Source of the DNA: Chimonanthus salicifolius
Lineage: Eukaryota > Streptophyta > Magnoliopsida > Laurales > Calycanthaceae
NCBI GenBank assembly: GCA_013350335.1
Contig: CM023539.1
Span: forward strand, 12,524,302-12,588,301
Length of the DNA: 64,000 nt
Direction of reading: 5' to 3'
This document shows positions 10,364 to 22,848 of the stretch, piece by piece. Both the position numbers and the translations under genes were made by a program. Numbering within the stretch: position 1 is the first letter of the stretch; every line of letters starts with the position of its first letter. Under the pieces are notes generated by a model. The model did not search any database and had not been told where the DNA came from. It saw only the letters and a list, made by a program, of their open reading frames with translations.

Positions 10364-13300
10364 AGGTTCTGATTTGGAATATTAGGGGTCTTTGACTCCT
10401 AGAAAAAAAAGGGGCTATCCGTAGATTTATCCGTAAAAATAAAATTGATATTCTTCTTCTCCAAGAAACAAAAAAAGAGGAAATATCATTGCAGTTGATA
10501 AGAGAGCTTTGGGGAGCCCGTGACAGTGGCTCTTTTTACAAACCGGCAGTAGGTCGGTCGGGTGGCCTACTCAGCCTTTGGAATCCTGCTGTTCTAAATG
10601 TATCAGTGAAGAGGATGGATTCTAGATCAATCTCAATAAAAGGAGAGTTGATTGAGGAAGGAGTGGAAATTTGCATCACAAATGTGTATGGGCTAAATTT
10701 GGATGGGGAAAGGGCTAATTTTTGGAGTGAGTTGGAAGACATCAAAGCTTGGGCCTCTTCAAGGTGGTGTGTAGGAGTGATTTCAATGCTATTTGGTATC
10801 CATCAGAAAAGAAGGGTGGCAGGGACTTTACTAGAACAATGGAGCAATTTTCTACTTGCATCGACAACTGTGACCTCATTGATTTACCGCTGAATGGTGG
10901 GAGATTTATGTGGTCCAACGGACAGTCCAGGGCAGCTATGAGTAGAATTGATAGATTTCTTGTCTTGGAAGATTGGGATGCCTTTTTTCGCAGGGCTAGC
11001 CAGGTGAAGCTCCTCTGCCCAATCTCAGATCATTGGCCAATTATTTTGGATTCGGAGGAGGTCGACTGGGGCCCAAAACCCTTTCGATTTAATAACGCTT
11101 GGTTAAAGGATCCTTTTTTTATCAAGCTGGTGAAATCTTGGTGGGACAGTCTTGACATTCACGGATGGGCGGGTTTTGTGTTAGCACAAAAGCTTAAGCG
11201 GTTGAAATCAAAAATCAAGGAGTGGGTCGTCTCAAGCGGGGGCACTGTGCAAGAAAAAAAGGAAGCAGCGGCCGGTAAGTTGGAATTCTGGGCTAATATA
11301 CAGGAGGATCGTGACCTAGAGGAGAGCGAATTAGCCTTCAAGAAAGAGGCGAAGTTGTCTTTGTGGGATTATCTTAGATTGGAGGAGGTGGAATGGAGAC
11401 TAAAATCAAGGGTTCTTTGGCTTAAGGAGGGGGATAAGAATACCAAATTCTTCCATGCTTGTGCCTCCAGTCGCAGAGTTAATAATGGCATCAGATCAAT
11501 GTCAGTGGATGGTACTCGTCATTTCGATAAGGTGGGCATTAGGGGAGCGGTAGAGCTGTTCTTTTCGGCCATTTTTTAGGCGCCTTCTGGGGCCTTACCT
11601 TCCTTTCTCCCTTCTCGCTTCGGGCCTCCTCCACAGTTGGGGTCTGTCGCCTCGGGTTTGTCCTTTCCTTTCTTTTCTTCTACTATGAGTGATATGTCTG
11701 TTTGGAGACCCGGTGCTTTGTTTGCTTCTTCTTTTCCACAGGTACCAGACTGTTGGACTGGTAGACGTACTCCATTTTCTTCAGTTCTATTGGCGTGCTT
11801 CTCTTCGGTAGCTTTCTGCTCTTGGAGGAACCTCCCTTGGGTGACTCCCCGTACTTTGTATGGTGGTGCCGAGCTCCTTACTCTTACGGCAACCTTTCCA
11901 GTATCTAGGAGTTTCGGGCTTGAGTCGGAGGGGGTGGGCTCTTGGATCTTTGATATCGGCACCATACGGGGCTTTTCAGAGTCGTCTCAAAGCTGGTCGA
12001 TGGCTGCTGGGATTTTTTGCAACAGAGCTTATCCTTTGTGGGCTTATCGTCTGTATTGCGGATTGCTTATTCTGAGGCCCGGTACTATCCTTCCTTCTTT
12101 TTCCTTATTTCTCTTCTGTTGGTGAGCAATCTATGGGGATGTTCTCTTCACCTAGGTCTTTGGTTGGGGTGTTATCTTCCCTTTATTTAAATTCTTCCCC
12201 CTTTTCACTTTCTAGGCACATTAGCTCTCCTTTTTCCTTGTTAAGTTCCGCCTCCAAAATAAATTCTAGTTGCTGTAGACCTACCTTGGATGGGCTTTGG
12301 TTTCCTTCGATTAGCATGGTGATGGCCGACTAGTTAGAGAGGGAGTTTACTTCAGAGGAAATTGTGGCAGCCTTGGACAGTTTAGATGGAGACAAGGCTC
12401 CTGGCCCCGATGGTTTTAATTTTGCCTTTTTTAAGGCTTGTTGGGAATCAGTAGGTCCGCTGATCGTTAGGTTCTTTAAGGATTTTTTTTCAGATGGGAT
12501 AATATATAAGGATTTGAAGAATTCCTTTATCTCGTTAATTCCAAAACGGGAGGGACCATCTGAACTATCCCACTACCGTCCGATTAGTCTCGTGGGGAGT
12601 ATTTACAAACTACTAGCAAAGGTGCTAGCGGAGAGGCTAAAAAAGGCTCTGCCCCAGGTCATTGATGAATCACAAGGAGCCTTTATTGAGAATAGACAAA
12701 TTTTGGACGGTATTTTGGTTGCTAATGAATTGGTGCACTTGAGGAAAACAGAGAGGAAACCAGGATTACTGTTCAAAATAGACATGGAAAAGGCTTACGA
12801 TTGCGTTGACTGGAGTTTTGTGAGGTATCTATTTGAGAGAATGGGTTTTGGTAGGAGATGGCAGAAGTGGATGAAGGCATGTGTGGAGGGGTCCAGGTAT
12901 TCAATTCTGGTTAATGGTTCTCCCACTTCACCAATTGATGCAACTAGGGGCTTGAGACAGGGGGACCCACTATCTCCTTTTATCTTCACGATGGTAGGGG
13001 AAAGCTTGAATAGATTAGTGTTGAAGGCTAAAGAATTGGGTATAGTGAGGGGTTTCGAGGTCGGGTCAGAAGGTCCAGGGATCACCCACTTACAATTTGC
13101 TGATGACACCCTTTTCCTTTGTGACAATAAGAAATCAGAGGTCTTGGGTTTCGTGCGATTTTGAGATGCTTTGAGTTGGTCTCTGGGCTTCGGATTAACT
13201 TAGGCAAAAGCACCCTCATCGGGATTGGTATGGAAGCTTCGGTGATTCGGGATTGGGCGAACGAAGTTGGTTGTGGGATCGGGAAACTTCTCTTTTTGTA

Positions 13301-15189
13301 CCTTGGCCTCCCGGTTGGAGGTAACCCTAGGCTCAAAAGTTTTGGTCCCCGGTTTTAGAGAAAGTCGAGAAACGATTGGTGGGTTAGGGTAAGAGATATT
13401 TATCATTGGGTGGTAGGGTTACACTTCTCAAGTCAGTTTTGATTAACGTGCCGTTGTACTTTTTGTCACTCTTTAAGATGCCCATAGGGGTAGCCATCGC
13501 AATGGAAAAACTTTTCAGGCGATTCTTATGGGGTGATCAAGCGGGGAAGAGAAAAATCCATTTGGTGGCCTGGTCCGAGGTTACAAAACCAAAGCATAAA
13601 GGTGGCTTAGGTTTTGTCCCTATTAGAGTGAAAAATGAAGCCTTGTTATGCAAGTGGGGCTGGCGTTTTGGTTCAGAAAGGAGCGCCCTATGGGTTCGAT
13701 TACTATCAGCTAAATATGGTGTATCGAATTCGAATGGTTGGACCTTGGGTGAAGGTGTCGCTCGAGCTGGCTCCAGGGTGCTTAAAGATTGGTGGAAAGT
13801 ATGTGAAGGGGGGACTGAGGTTTGTGTGTTATTTCGAAGGAACCTTCGGCAGTTGGTCGGCAAGGGGGACCGAACTTACTTCTGGGAAGATCTTTGGTTG
13901 GGGGATAGACCTTTGAAAGAGTATTTTCCTAGACTATTTAGAGCGTCTAGGAACAAACTGGCTTTAGTTCAAGATATGGTCAAGGTGGACAATCTTAGTA
14001 CTTCGTGGATTTTTTATTTTAGGAGAGAGCTTCGGTCCTTTGAGATTGTTTCCTTGAATGACCTTAGGGCGAATCTGAGAGAGTTCAAGTTAGATATGGA
14101 GAGTGGGGATGAGAGGGTGTGGATGGGGGATTCTTCTGGGGTTCTTTCAGTCAAATCTCTATCTAAGCTTACTCAATTAAATTTGGAGGGTTCCCTAGTT
14201 TCTCAGGCTATTATTTGGAACAATCTAGCCCCTCCTAGAGTTCAGATGTTTTCCTGGTGCGGGGCAAAACGAAGGATTCTGACTAGACTGGAACTGAGCC
14301 GAAGAGGACTTTTAGGCCCTGACGGAGACTTAAATTGCCCTCTTTGTGAATTGGCTGAAGAATCTTTGGATCACCTCTTTGTCACTTGCCCAGTGGCCTG
14401 GAGATTATGGAGTAGGTTCGTAAACTTGTTGGGAGTTTCGTGGGTTAGTCCAGGTCGTGGGAGGGGTTGTTGGATTCTTGGTCGTTGGCTCGACTGCATC
14501 GTCGAAAGAAAATGGTGTGGAATACTATTCCGGCAGCGGTTTTGTGGTCCATTTGGAAAGAGAGGAACTCTAGGGTATTTGAGGGTTGTAGGGTGGAATT
14601 AAACGAGCTTTTTGACAGCGCAAAATGGAGATTATGTTCTTGGATTTGCGTTAATAAGGAATTCAAGGACTTCAAAGCGGAGGACTTGTGCCTTTCTGTG
14701 GATGGTTGTTTGGGTCCCTCACTTAAGAAAGGCAAACCAAAAGTTGATTGGACTCTGCCGCCTTCTGGGTTCTGGAAGTTTAATGTTGATGGATCATCCA
14801 AAGGAATACCTGGACCGGCTAGGATTTGGGGCACTCTAAGGAATCATTTGGGTTTCACTCGCGTCGCGTTTTCAAAGTCTACTGGAATTAAGGAGTCTAA
14901 TGAGGCGGAACTTATTGGTATTAGGAAAGCTCTTTACTTAGGGGCATGCTTAAGGGAGGAGAAATTAATTATTGAAAGTGACTCTTCCAATGCTATCAAA
15001 TGGGCCAAGGGGTTGAAACGACCTCCTTTGAGATTGACCACCTTAGTTAGGGAGATTAAAGAATTATCGAAGGGCTTGGAAGTATCCTTTTCTCAGATTA
15101 GTAGAGCTGCAAATGGGGTAGCGAATTTCCTCGCTAAGAACGGTGTCGATGGAGCGACCTGCGGCACGTTCTTTCCACCGGGCGGGTAG
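10361..15189 (+). pseudogene. LINE ORF2: endonuclease, reverse transcriptase, zinc-binding RT domain, RNase H
   Basis: It starts at an ATG reading MKVLIWNIRGL then a stop, the classic first strand of a plant L1 endonuclease. Endonuclease marks are LLQETK, then SDFNAIW (usual GDFN, after a frameshift near 10780) and SDHWPI. Reverse transcriptase spans about 12330-13150: DKAPGPDGF, FKIDMEKAYDCVDW, GLRQGDPLSPF and the catalytic FADD. After frameshifts near 13150 and 13370 comes the zinc-binding RT domain, with CPLCELAEESLDHLFVTCP. After another shift near 14470 comes RNase H with NVDGSSKG, SNEAEL and IESDSSNAIKW; the last catalytic region reads AANGVANFLAK. About 700 bp of foreign sequence sits at 11580-12275. 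It is a dead copy of a family that nicks DNA and copies its RNA in place. Confidence 0.92.
11580..12275. other. Unassigned insertion of about 700 bp inside LINE ORF2
   Basis: Translation of ORF2 runs to ELFFSAIF at 11576 and resumes with RPTLDG at about 12276. Related plant L1 proteins have only a few residues between these points, so roughly 700 bp is extra. The insert is C/T-rich and has open frames on both strands (11637-12125 plus, 11576-11965 minus), neither recognised. No clear terminal repeats or target duplication was found. It could be an inserted fragment, an internal rearrangement or an unrecognised element. Confidence 0.5.
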
Positions 15190-15356
15190 CTTCTTTTGGG
15201 TTGCTACTTCTTCTTCCTTTTGATATACTCTGCTCGTTTGTTGTATTTTGGGCGGGGGTTTATTTCTCATAGGCCACTTCCTTTTATTTCTTCCTTGTTA
15301 TGTAACCTCTTTTTTTTAATGAAAGTCTACTCTTAACTGTTTCAAAAAAAAAAAAA
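15190..15356 (+). other. LINE 3' UTR and poly(A) tail
   Basis: Short 3' region after the RNase H stop, with a T-rich run, AATGAAAG and then an A tract of about 13 bases running into the right target duplication AAAAGTAA. It has the layout of a retroposed 3' end. Confidence 0.85.
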
Positions 15357-15610
15357 GTAACTTGATTGCGACTCATCGTGATGTGCATGCACTAATTTTA
15401 ACCATGAATGGATAACCCTTCCTATTTTTATAATAGTAGAGACTAGAGATAGGGTACTTACAATGATCTCTCAAATGGTACTCATAGAGGGCACTATACT
15501 AAAGGTGTGATGACCCAACATCCACCTGAGCCTGAGCCTGCACGGTTTTCCTTTGTGCTCGGCCTACAGGTTAAGTCCAAAAGGCCTCGTATTCGTTTGA
15601 TCTTACCCTT

Positions 15611-15786
15611 AAGAGAAAAAAAAATCTGCCGAATATCGGCCGATTTCTTTTGTATTTTTTTTTTACAAAAAAACAAATATCAGTTGTGGGCCCGGGCCGA
15701 TATATCGGCCGATATTTGCCCATATCGGACGAATATCGGCTTAGATATCGGACAAAAATCTCGGTCCGGCCGATTTTTCAATCCTT
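15611..15786. mobile_element. CGGCCGATAT-rich MITE-like relic (unit 1)
   Basis: Dense in ATCGGCC and CGGCCGAT, including 'gccgatatatcggccgatat'. Possible 9-bp flanks CTTACCCTT and CTTGCCTCT are diverged. The counterpart in unit 2 is about 27050-27228, where the flanks are CTTACCCTT and CTTGCCTTT. Confidence 0.4.
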
Positions 15787-15914
15787 GCCTCTCATTTAAA
15801 CATCCCCACCATTCACCTCATGGGCGATGTGGAACTTTTTCCACACCCCATATGGGTGGGGTGTTACAAAATGGTTCGGGCTTCAATTGTGACCATCGAT
15901 AATAGGTTTGTTTC

Positions 15915-16280
15915 TTGCCGAATTTTTTGCCGATATTTTTCTCTTTCCTCAATTTTTTTTTTGAAAATCTCGATTGTTTTTTTTTTAAATTCATTTAAAA
16001 AATAAAAAAGACTTTTTTTAAAAGAAAAAATTAAAATAATATAAATATCGGCCTATATCTAGGCCGATATTCGCCTGTATCAGAAGAATATCAGCCGAGA
16101 TATTGAACGGGCCTACGCCGATATTTGTTTTTAAATAAAAAATAAAATTAGCCAATATTCGGCCGAATTTTTTTACCTCTGGCCGATTCTACGCGTATTG
16201 GCCAAGATATCTCGGTCATGGAAATCGCGAGATATCTCGGCCAATACGCACAGTATCAGCCAAGATTTCGACTCGAGACT
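15915..16280. mobile_element. CGGCCGATAT-rich relic with a 22-bp-arm hairpin (unit 1)
   Basis: A second cluster of the same motif family. It contains a strong inverted repeat: left arm 16193-16214 and right arm 16228-16249, 22 bases each with one mismatch, around a 13-base loop. The core reads AGATATCTCG in both arms. Element ends could not be set. The counterpart is 27355-27725. Confidence 0.5.
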
Positions 16281-17300
16281 AAATTGGACTACATAGAAAA
16301 AGCCTGACTTATGGTCTATTAGGCTCACCGAATGGTAGACTTGCAGACGCTGGACGAAACAACTAACGGACTCGGTAAGTAATGGGCTTACCATGACTGA
16401 TCCATTTGAGTCTCTGATAGGCTGAGAAGTGGGGTCATGAGACCAAACATGGGGCCCACACCAAATAACCAGACAAAACGGCTGATCAAACCCCATCTGT
16501 AACATTGATATGGAATTATTAAGTGAGGATGTTATGCACGGCATGTTTGGTGTATACGACTTTCATCATAGCAGTTGTTCCTAATATATATTTTAAAGTA
16601 TTTGAAATATGACACCACTTCCATGTTTATGGGCAAATAAGCCTCCCCAGTGAAACATTAGTGGTACATCAAGTGTGGAGTAGTGGACATCTAAATTGTT
16701 TTATATATTTACATTTGGATTTGACATAATTGTCTAATAAATTTTGTTATAATCTTAATTAAATAACTAAAAAGTCAATTTTAATTGAATTTTAAAACAA
16801 AATTAAATTAAGCTGTGTGAGCATTGTTTTTATTTTCTAATGTTAGTCAGAGAAACTTGTCACTTGAAAAATGTACTCACCGATTTGAAATGTTTGATTA
16901 TGAGGTCAAGTGGGGGAGGCAGCATTATGCACCTTACATCACACTTCCGCATTATACACCGAATATTTGGTGTGAAAGCAACACACTTAGGTTTTGTTGT
17001 TTGGCCTCTTCCATCCCAATCTAATATTTGGTGTACGTTGAATTAAAAATTTGTTTAAAATTTATTTAAATTAGAATTTTAAGTATCACCAACATCAAAA
17101 TGTCATTTTACAAGACTAAATTATATCAACTTTGGCGTACAGTCGACTTTATAATATGAATGATTTTATCAGAACTCTTACCTTTTCTCAAGCCGCCAAT
17201 AATAGTCCTGTGTTCAAACTCAGCTGCTTTAGCCCTAGTTTTAACAACTTCAGCCTTAGATTCAGCAGTCACTTCAAACCAGGGGTATAAATTGTATTGG
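16281..17300. other. Unit 1 stretch without gene
   Basis: Moderately AT-rich. The longest minus-strand frame (16173-16544) runs through the MITE hairpin and is not supported as a gene. The counterpart is 27726-28740. Nothing else is recognised. Confidence 0.5.
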
Positions 17301-17457
17301 CTAAAGGAAAAAAATATTCGTTGGGGAGGCTGATATTTCGGTTAATATTTGTACATATCGGACGAATATCGTTCTATATTTATTAATGATTTTTTCAAAA
17401 AAAAAAAGCTACTGAGATTTTCAAAAAAAAAAAAATTGAAGAGAGAGAAAGATCTCG
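17300..17457. mobile_element. Truncated CGGCCGATAT-type relic at the unit junction
   Basis: The motifs GCTGATATTTCGG and CATATCGGACGAATATCG lead to GATCTCG at 17457, where similarity to unit 2 stops. In unit 2 the same relic continues through GCCCGATACG to about 28960. The duplication breakpoint is therefore inside this relic. Confidence 0.5.
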
Positions 17458-17460
17458 AGG

Positions 17461-19348
17461 TGATGGTTTGGTTGTTTAACTATGCTTTGGTTGCCTTTTT
17501 TTGAAAGCATGTTATGATGATGTGAGATTTAATTTATAATTTGTGATGTGAGTTATAATTATATTTGACTTGAATGCACTAGGATCCTAGTTATTATTTT
17601 GTATAATTTGGATTATATTTTGGTTTAATATGATATGAAGAATTATTGATCTTATATTATGTGATTATTGTGATTGGGATATTGTGATATGGCACGAGCG
17701 TGGCCAATGGAAATACTCGTTTTGAATTTTTATGTGAGTTTTATATGCCTCGAAGAACCTGGTTGGACCTGTCGAATTGTTTGAGATCCCATCACATGTG
17801 AATTATTGTTATGTTATGCATGCCTCAGTTGTGAAATCTATATGTATGGGTGTTCTCTGCCATGCAACGTATTTGATTGGGCTTATGAAGTTGTGCATGC
17901 ACATGATGGATTTCCACGTGTAAAAGATAGATAGACTTATGGGTAAAGATCTAAGGATCAGATGGATGTGTGTAAAATCCTCTAAATTCATAATGATTGA
18001 GATCTATGGTTGCGATGGTTGTATAGAGAGGTATGATTAAATTAGGGTGGAGCCGGGGATGAGATTGGTACATTCCTCGTGTATATATTTGGGAACTGTA
18101 ACTTGATAAATACGTGTTATTTAGAGATCTTGAGACTTCTAGACTGATGAATGTGTGTTATTGTGATATTCATTGGCACTATGGGCCATGTCGATGATAT
18201 TGGAATTATGTTAGCCACATGTAGAAGATAGATCTGATTATGGGATGCTAGTTGATGTGTGTTATGAGATGTATTCCACGAGTTGAGACGCGATGTGAGG
18301 GCAAGGTATTTGGGATGTGATAGGCCACATCGAGTTATCCACAATGTGGTATTTTATAATTGGCATCGCTGAATAGGTTATTGATTATTGTGATTAGTAG
18401 CTTGTGAGAGAGAGAGATCTGACATGTAAGGTTTGACTAAGAGCGTGAACGAGTCTGTCATCGGTAGGAGAGGAGTGAGGCATAGAGACCCAAAATCCCA
18501 AGAGGACAAGTGTAGGTGGGCAGGTGATGATGAGTGTCAGATAGACGGACTACACACTGGTGAGCTACTACACTTATCTCGAGGTGAGGGGTTCGGTACT
18601 CACAAGTCTCACACTGGAGTCAGACGAGTGAGCACATTGTTTAAAGTATGGATTGAGAGTATCATTGTACCAGGTGAGATGAGTCTTGGTTGAGTATGAT
18701 AGTGTGATAAGTTACACTTTTTAGTTGGTTGAGTTAATGACTGAGTGCCTAAGAACTATGATATATCGATGGATATAGATGACATGGGTATGATATTGAG
18801 ATAGATACATCTAGATAGGTTGTATTGTAGTCTTGACTGTATATGGTATTGTTGGTCGTACCTTAGGCCTTGTCACTGGTTTCGTGACACTTGTATGGGT
18901 CCATGTGTTGTTGAGAATGGACTTGTGTGATGTATGGTTGCATGTTGGATTATGTGTTGGATGTAGAGTGGTATTGGATATCCTGTCTTTTTATATTGGA
19001 TATTGTCGTATGTGGGTCTCATATTGTTTTATTGTACCCCTACTGAGCTGATGATCCGTGGGCAAGTGAGGCTCACTCTCTAGCAGTTTTTCAAGTAATT
19101 GCTGAGGAGTGAAGGAGCAGACTCTTGGAGATAGCGGGGTGGTGCTAAGTCGAGGATGACTTCCATTTAATTGACGACTCTTTATATGTATTTAAATTCT
19201 GAGTTGTAATTAATTGATTATGGATTTATTCATGTAACCTTAAATTTGATATTGGAAGCCATTAACCCATTTACATGTATTATATTAGACTGGTTGAATT
19301 GTTTACATTGCAGAAAAATCACGCACCCGTCTCGGGTGGGTCGTGACA
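17461..19348 (+). mobile_element. LTR remnant, chromovirus-like (unit 2, fuller copy)
   Basis: Homologous to 808-1978 but extends 720 bp further left. If the LTR starts at TGATGG (17461) and ends at GTGACA (19348) it is 1.89 kb long with TG...CA ends. Flanking pentamers (CGAGG and ACCGA) do not match, as expected if the left flank was replaced at the duplication junction three bases away. No PBS follows, so this is a solo LTR. The start is uncertain. Confidence 0.5.
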
Positions 19349-19466
19349 ACCGATATCGAAATCTTATTTAAAAAAAATGAAATAAATTGATATCAGCCAT
19401 ATCGGCCAATATCTTTTTAGTTCGGCCGATACATATCATATCGGCCTAGATTTTAAACCCCGGTTT
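19349..19466. mobile_element. CGGCCGATAT-rich MITE-like relic (unit 2)
   Basis: Copy of 1979-2096 in unit 2 with only a few substitutions. It predates the duplication. Confidence 0.4.
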
Positions 19467-20095
19467 GAACACATACTAGTCGGGATGGACTCAAGCTAAA
19501 TTATTAATCCCGTTTATATAAACGGTCGAGCTTGGGCTTTTCGCAAAAAGCTCATGAAAACCTATTGGGCTTTTCCGACCTATTAGTAGATGTGCACCTC
19601 GATTATCTTCCATTTTCTAAAAATTATTTTGAAATTAATTAGATGATCGACTACTCATATTAAAATTATACATGATGAAATACAAGTTGACCAAATTTTA
19701 GTTCAATTTTTAGTTATTTGATCTTAGTTATTAAATTCATTAGACGTCTTAAAAAATTACTAAGACAAGGATGTCTAGTAAATTTGACTACTAAGATAAA
19801 GTAGCTAAAAAATAATTGAATCTCCAATTTGATTCACTTGTAAATGTCTTTTAATCTCACCCATTGGACTTTTAAGTCTCAAATGGGTGTGCTCGAGCTT
19901 TGTATTTTAATTCAAATGGATAGACTTGGACTTCTGTAAGTAGTTTCAGGGTGCCATAGAACATAGGTCATCCCGAACTCAGCCCATGATCATTTTAGGA
20001 AAAACCATGATTTCTCATCTTCTTTGCTTTATTTTCTTCTCTCACATTTTCCTAGTACATTTTACATATACATTTTCTCTTCAAATTATCAAATA

Positions 20096-20291
20096 CTTCC
20101 TCTGTCCTAATTTAGTTGTCTTATATGGATTTTGAAATTATCCCAAAATAGTTGTCCCATTTAATTTAATTAGAACAACATAAAGTGTGTTAAAAATAGA
20201 TGAGATCACATGGAGTGCTAGCTTTATATAGAAAGTTCTTTAAAAAATACAAATGTTTTAAATGAGACTAACTAAAATAAGACGGAGAGGG
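20096..20291. mobile_element. Stowaway-like MITE 1 (unit 2)
   Basis: Unit-2 counterpart of 2731-2926, with TA on both sides and the same degenerate termini. Confidence 0.75.
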
Positions 20292-20606
20292 TAAAACACA
20301 AGAAAATTCCTCACTATGAGAATCCTTACTCAAGAGAATTCTTTATCTAAAAACCTTTTTCATCATTTAAGCACAGACTTAAAAAATAGAATGCCAATGA
20401 AAATAAAAATCAAGCATAAACCAACATCTATCCATTTTTAATATAAAAGATAAATTTGTATAAGAGTAATGATCTCATACACCAGACAGTATAACTGAAT
20501 TCTACGTAGAGTTTTTAATTTATTAATTTAAATAAATGATAAATTTATTAATAATAACATACTTATGGATAATATATAATTATTTTACTTTGTTTAATAT
20601 ATTATA

Positions 20607-20787
20607 TTCTCTCTGTCCCAATTTATTTGTCTAATATGTATTTTAGAACTATCTCAAAATAGTTATCTGATATGCCTTTATTAGAAGAGTTATAGGATGT
20701 TGGGGGAGAAGTTAAAAAACTTTTTGAGAGCCTTAATTAAAAAATTTAAAATTTCAAAATAGGACAACTAAAATGGGACAGAAGGAG
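20607..20787. mobile_element. Stowaway-like MITE 2 (unit 2)
   Basis: Unit-2 counterpart of 3242-3422. The left terminus has mutated to TTCTCTCTGTCCC while the right terminus is unchanged. TA flanks are kept. Confidence 0.8.
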
Positions 20788-22848
20788 TATTATACTTTAT
20801 TGAGGAAAATTTACCAATTTATACTTACCCTTGTGGGTTTATTCAACTGGTTATCTCTTGCTTCAGAAAATAAGAGGTGTCAAGTTTGAACCTCTGTGAA
20901 TTTTACTTTGGTGTGCCTTATAGTGTCAGAGGTATTATTTGTAAGAGTTTTAGTAAGACTCTCTATGAAGTTTTTCACATATAAATTTTTTTTTTTTACC
21001 AATTCTTCAATTGAAAGGGCGATATCTGTTCTCTGTAGCTTGGGACACCGGCTACAATTCAGAATAGTTAGCTTCACGAAAATTTCACATCACCCATCGT
21101 AGACTTCATCTTCAAATTGAATTGGGATTCTTTGAGTGCTTTCACACGTTGACTTCTACTGATCTTTATTTATATTATTAAAATGACAATGATAATTTTG
21201 ATGACGTCAATGATAATATTAAATAATAATAATAGTTATTATTATATATAATTTTATAGAATTCTGAGCTCAGGAATATAGATTTGCTGAGTCATCCATG
21301 ATGCACGTCGGTCCCACCTGACTGGAAAAGTTGTGCCCAAACGGGTACATAGTACATACACCTCACTTTTCAATTTTCAATTTTCAACTTTCAACTTTCA
21401 ACCGCCCATTCAAGGAAAGCCCACTAGGGCTCGTCCTAGTGGTCACTTAATGAGAATTATTACAATTTTTGTTTTGCAGAATTTTCATTTAAATTTTTCT
21501 CTTTTTACAGTTTTTCTGACCTACGACGCTGCATATTTATTATTTTTAAATTTATGTTAAAATAATTTGTTTTATTTACTAAGAAATCCAAAACCCTCAT
21601 CTCTCTATGAATAGAACAACATTGGGTAAAATTCCAAATGCACATAGTCCCTCAGCCTTCCACACAAGCCATGACCATCGACTAACTATAGGATTCGAAT
21701 CTGAGAACTTTGTTAAAATAAATTTATTGTTCACTGATAATAAAAAATATTACAATTTTTTTCAAAATATGCATTTAGAGTTTTTTTCTCTTTACATTTA
21801 TTATGACCTATGAAGTTGTATATATATTTTTATTTAAATTTATGCTAAAATATATTTATTGTTCAGTGAATTTAAATTTTTACATACCATTAAATAGTTA
21901 CAATGATTAAAATCAATATCAAAGTATTTTATTGAAGTGATTTTTTCCGCATCTCTTATTTGAACGGATTTTGTTCAAATTTATTTTTATACCTTTTCTT
22001 TAAATATGAATTTTAAAAATAAAAAATATTTTAACCTAAATGTTTACAAATTTTATTAAAAAAATAAATATTTTTAATAAATTCATTATTAAAATTTAAA
22101 TTAACTAAAAATATAGTTAATTTACAGTAGAACAGTCAAAGATGTATAAAATTTTGAGTTATGATAAAATACATAGATAGAACAAAGTGTGTAATAATGA
22201 AGGAAGGACAAATAGACAAAATTAGAGTCATATATAAGTAGATTAACATTTAAGAATATATTTAGAAAGGAATACCTAATAAATGATATATTGAGAGAAC
22301 TTATTTGAGGTGGCTGAGCATGGTAATAGAAGACCAAAGACAACTCTAGTATATATAATCGAGAGATTACAAGTTGTAAGTATTAAGAAGATGTATGGAC
22401 AAAATGATATGTGAATGAAAAATATAAAAGAAAAACATGACAGATAGTGAAGTATTTGATTGTATGTCTTCTGATAAAGAAAAATGAAGAAGTCGAATTT
22501 GAAAAGCTAAACTCAGATAGATGAGATTTTGACGTTGATGAGGATGATGATAACAACAATACTTCATAGGTGAGTTAAATTCTTAATTTGTTAATATAGC
22601 AAATTGCAAATTAAATGATGGTGATTTATGGCCCAATATGATCTAATTTGAGACCCTTAGTAAATTTGTATATTTAGTTTTTTTATAAATAGTTTTGATA
22701 TAATAATTATGATTGTTTATTTTAATTTGATATTTATCTTTACAATTCCCACCATACAACAAAGATTTAGCAACAAAGAATGATTATGTCAAGTTCATGT
22801 ACGGAGCACTTTCTTAAGGATGTGTTCTAACACTTCCGACAATGGCTA
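20788..22848. other. AT-rich non-coding stretch of unit 2
   Basis: Counterpart of 3423-5477 with the same content. It contains a small T/C-rich expansion at 21366-21402, where an 'ttttcaac'-like unit is repeated one to two more times than in unit 1. Confidence 0.5.

Larger units (their letters stand above)
8682..15352 (+). mobile_element. L1-type LINE, about 6.7 kb, 5'-truncated within ORF1
   Basis: An insertion private to unit 1. The target duplication AAAAGTAA lies at 8674-8681 and 15353-15360; unit 2 has a single AAAAGTAA (26793-26800) running straight on into ATTGATTGCG. The order is ORF1 remnant, then an ORF2 with endonuclease, reverse transcriptase, zinc-binding RT domain and RNase H, then a 3' UTR and poly(A) (about 15344-15356). 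The 5' end enters partway through ORF1, the usual outcome of incomplete target-primed reverse transcription. Several frameshifts and stops make it inactive. It is GC-richer than the surrounding DNA. Confidence 0.95.
808..17457 (+). repeat. Tandem segmental duplication, unit 1
   Basis: 808-17457 aligns collinearly with 18178-28905, differing by a few bases per hundred by eye. Unit 1 carries three private insertions: the LTR at 1-807, the Mutator-like MITE at 5909-6390 and the LINE at 8682-15352. It lacks about 1.2 kb present in unit 2 at 23281-24480 and about 42 bp present near 25985-26030. Similarity ends in both units at the motif GATCTCG (17451-17457 and 28899-28905). No host gene is recognised inside. 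The first 720 bp of the unit would lie left of the LTR, outside the window. Confidence 0.9.

Noticed and set aside
11576..11965. 129-codon minus-strand frame in the LINE insert
   Set aside because: Unrecognised, opposite to the LINE, and overlapping an equally long plus-strand frame; probably a result of C/T-rich composition.
14445..14834. 129-codon minus-strand frame
   Set aside because: Shadow of the LINE ORF2 coding sequence on the opposite strand.
16173..16544. 123-codon minus-strand frame conserved in both units (also 27619-27990)
   Set aside because: Its conservation only reflects the recent duplication; part of it runs through the MITE hairpin and no family is recognised.
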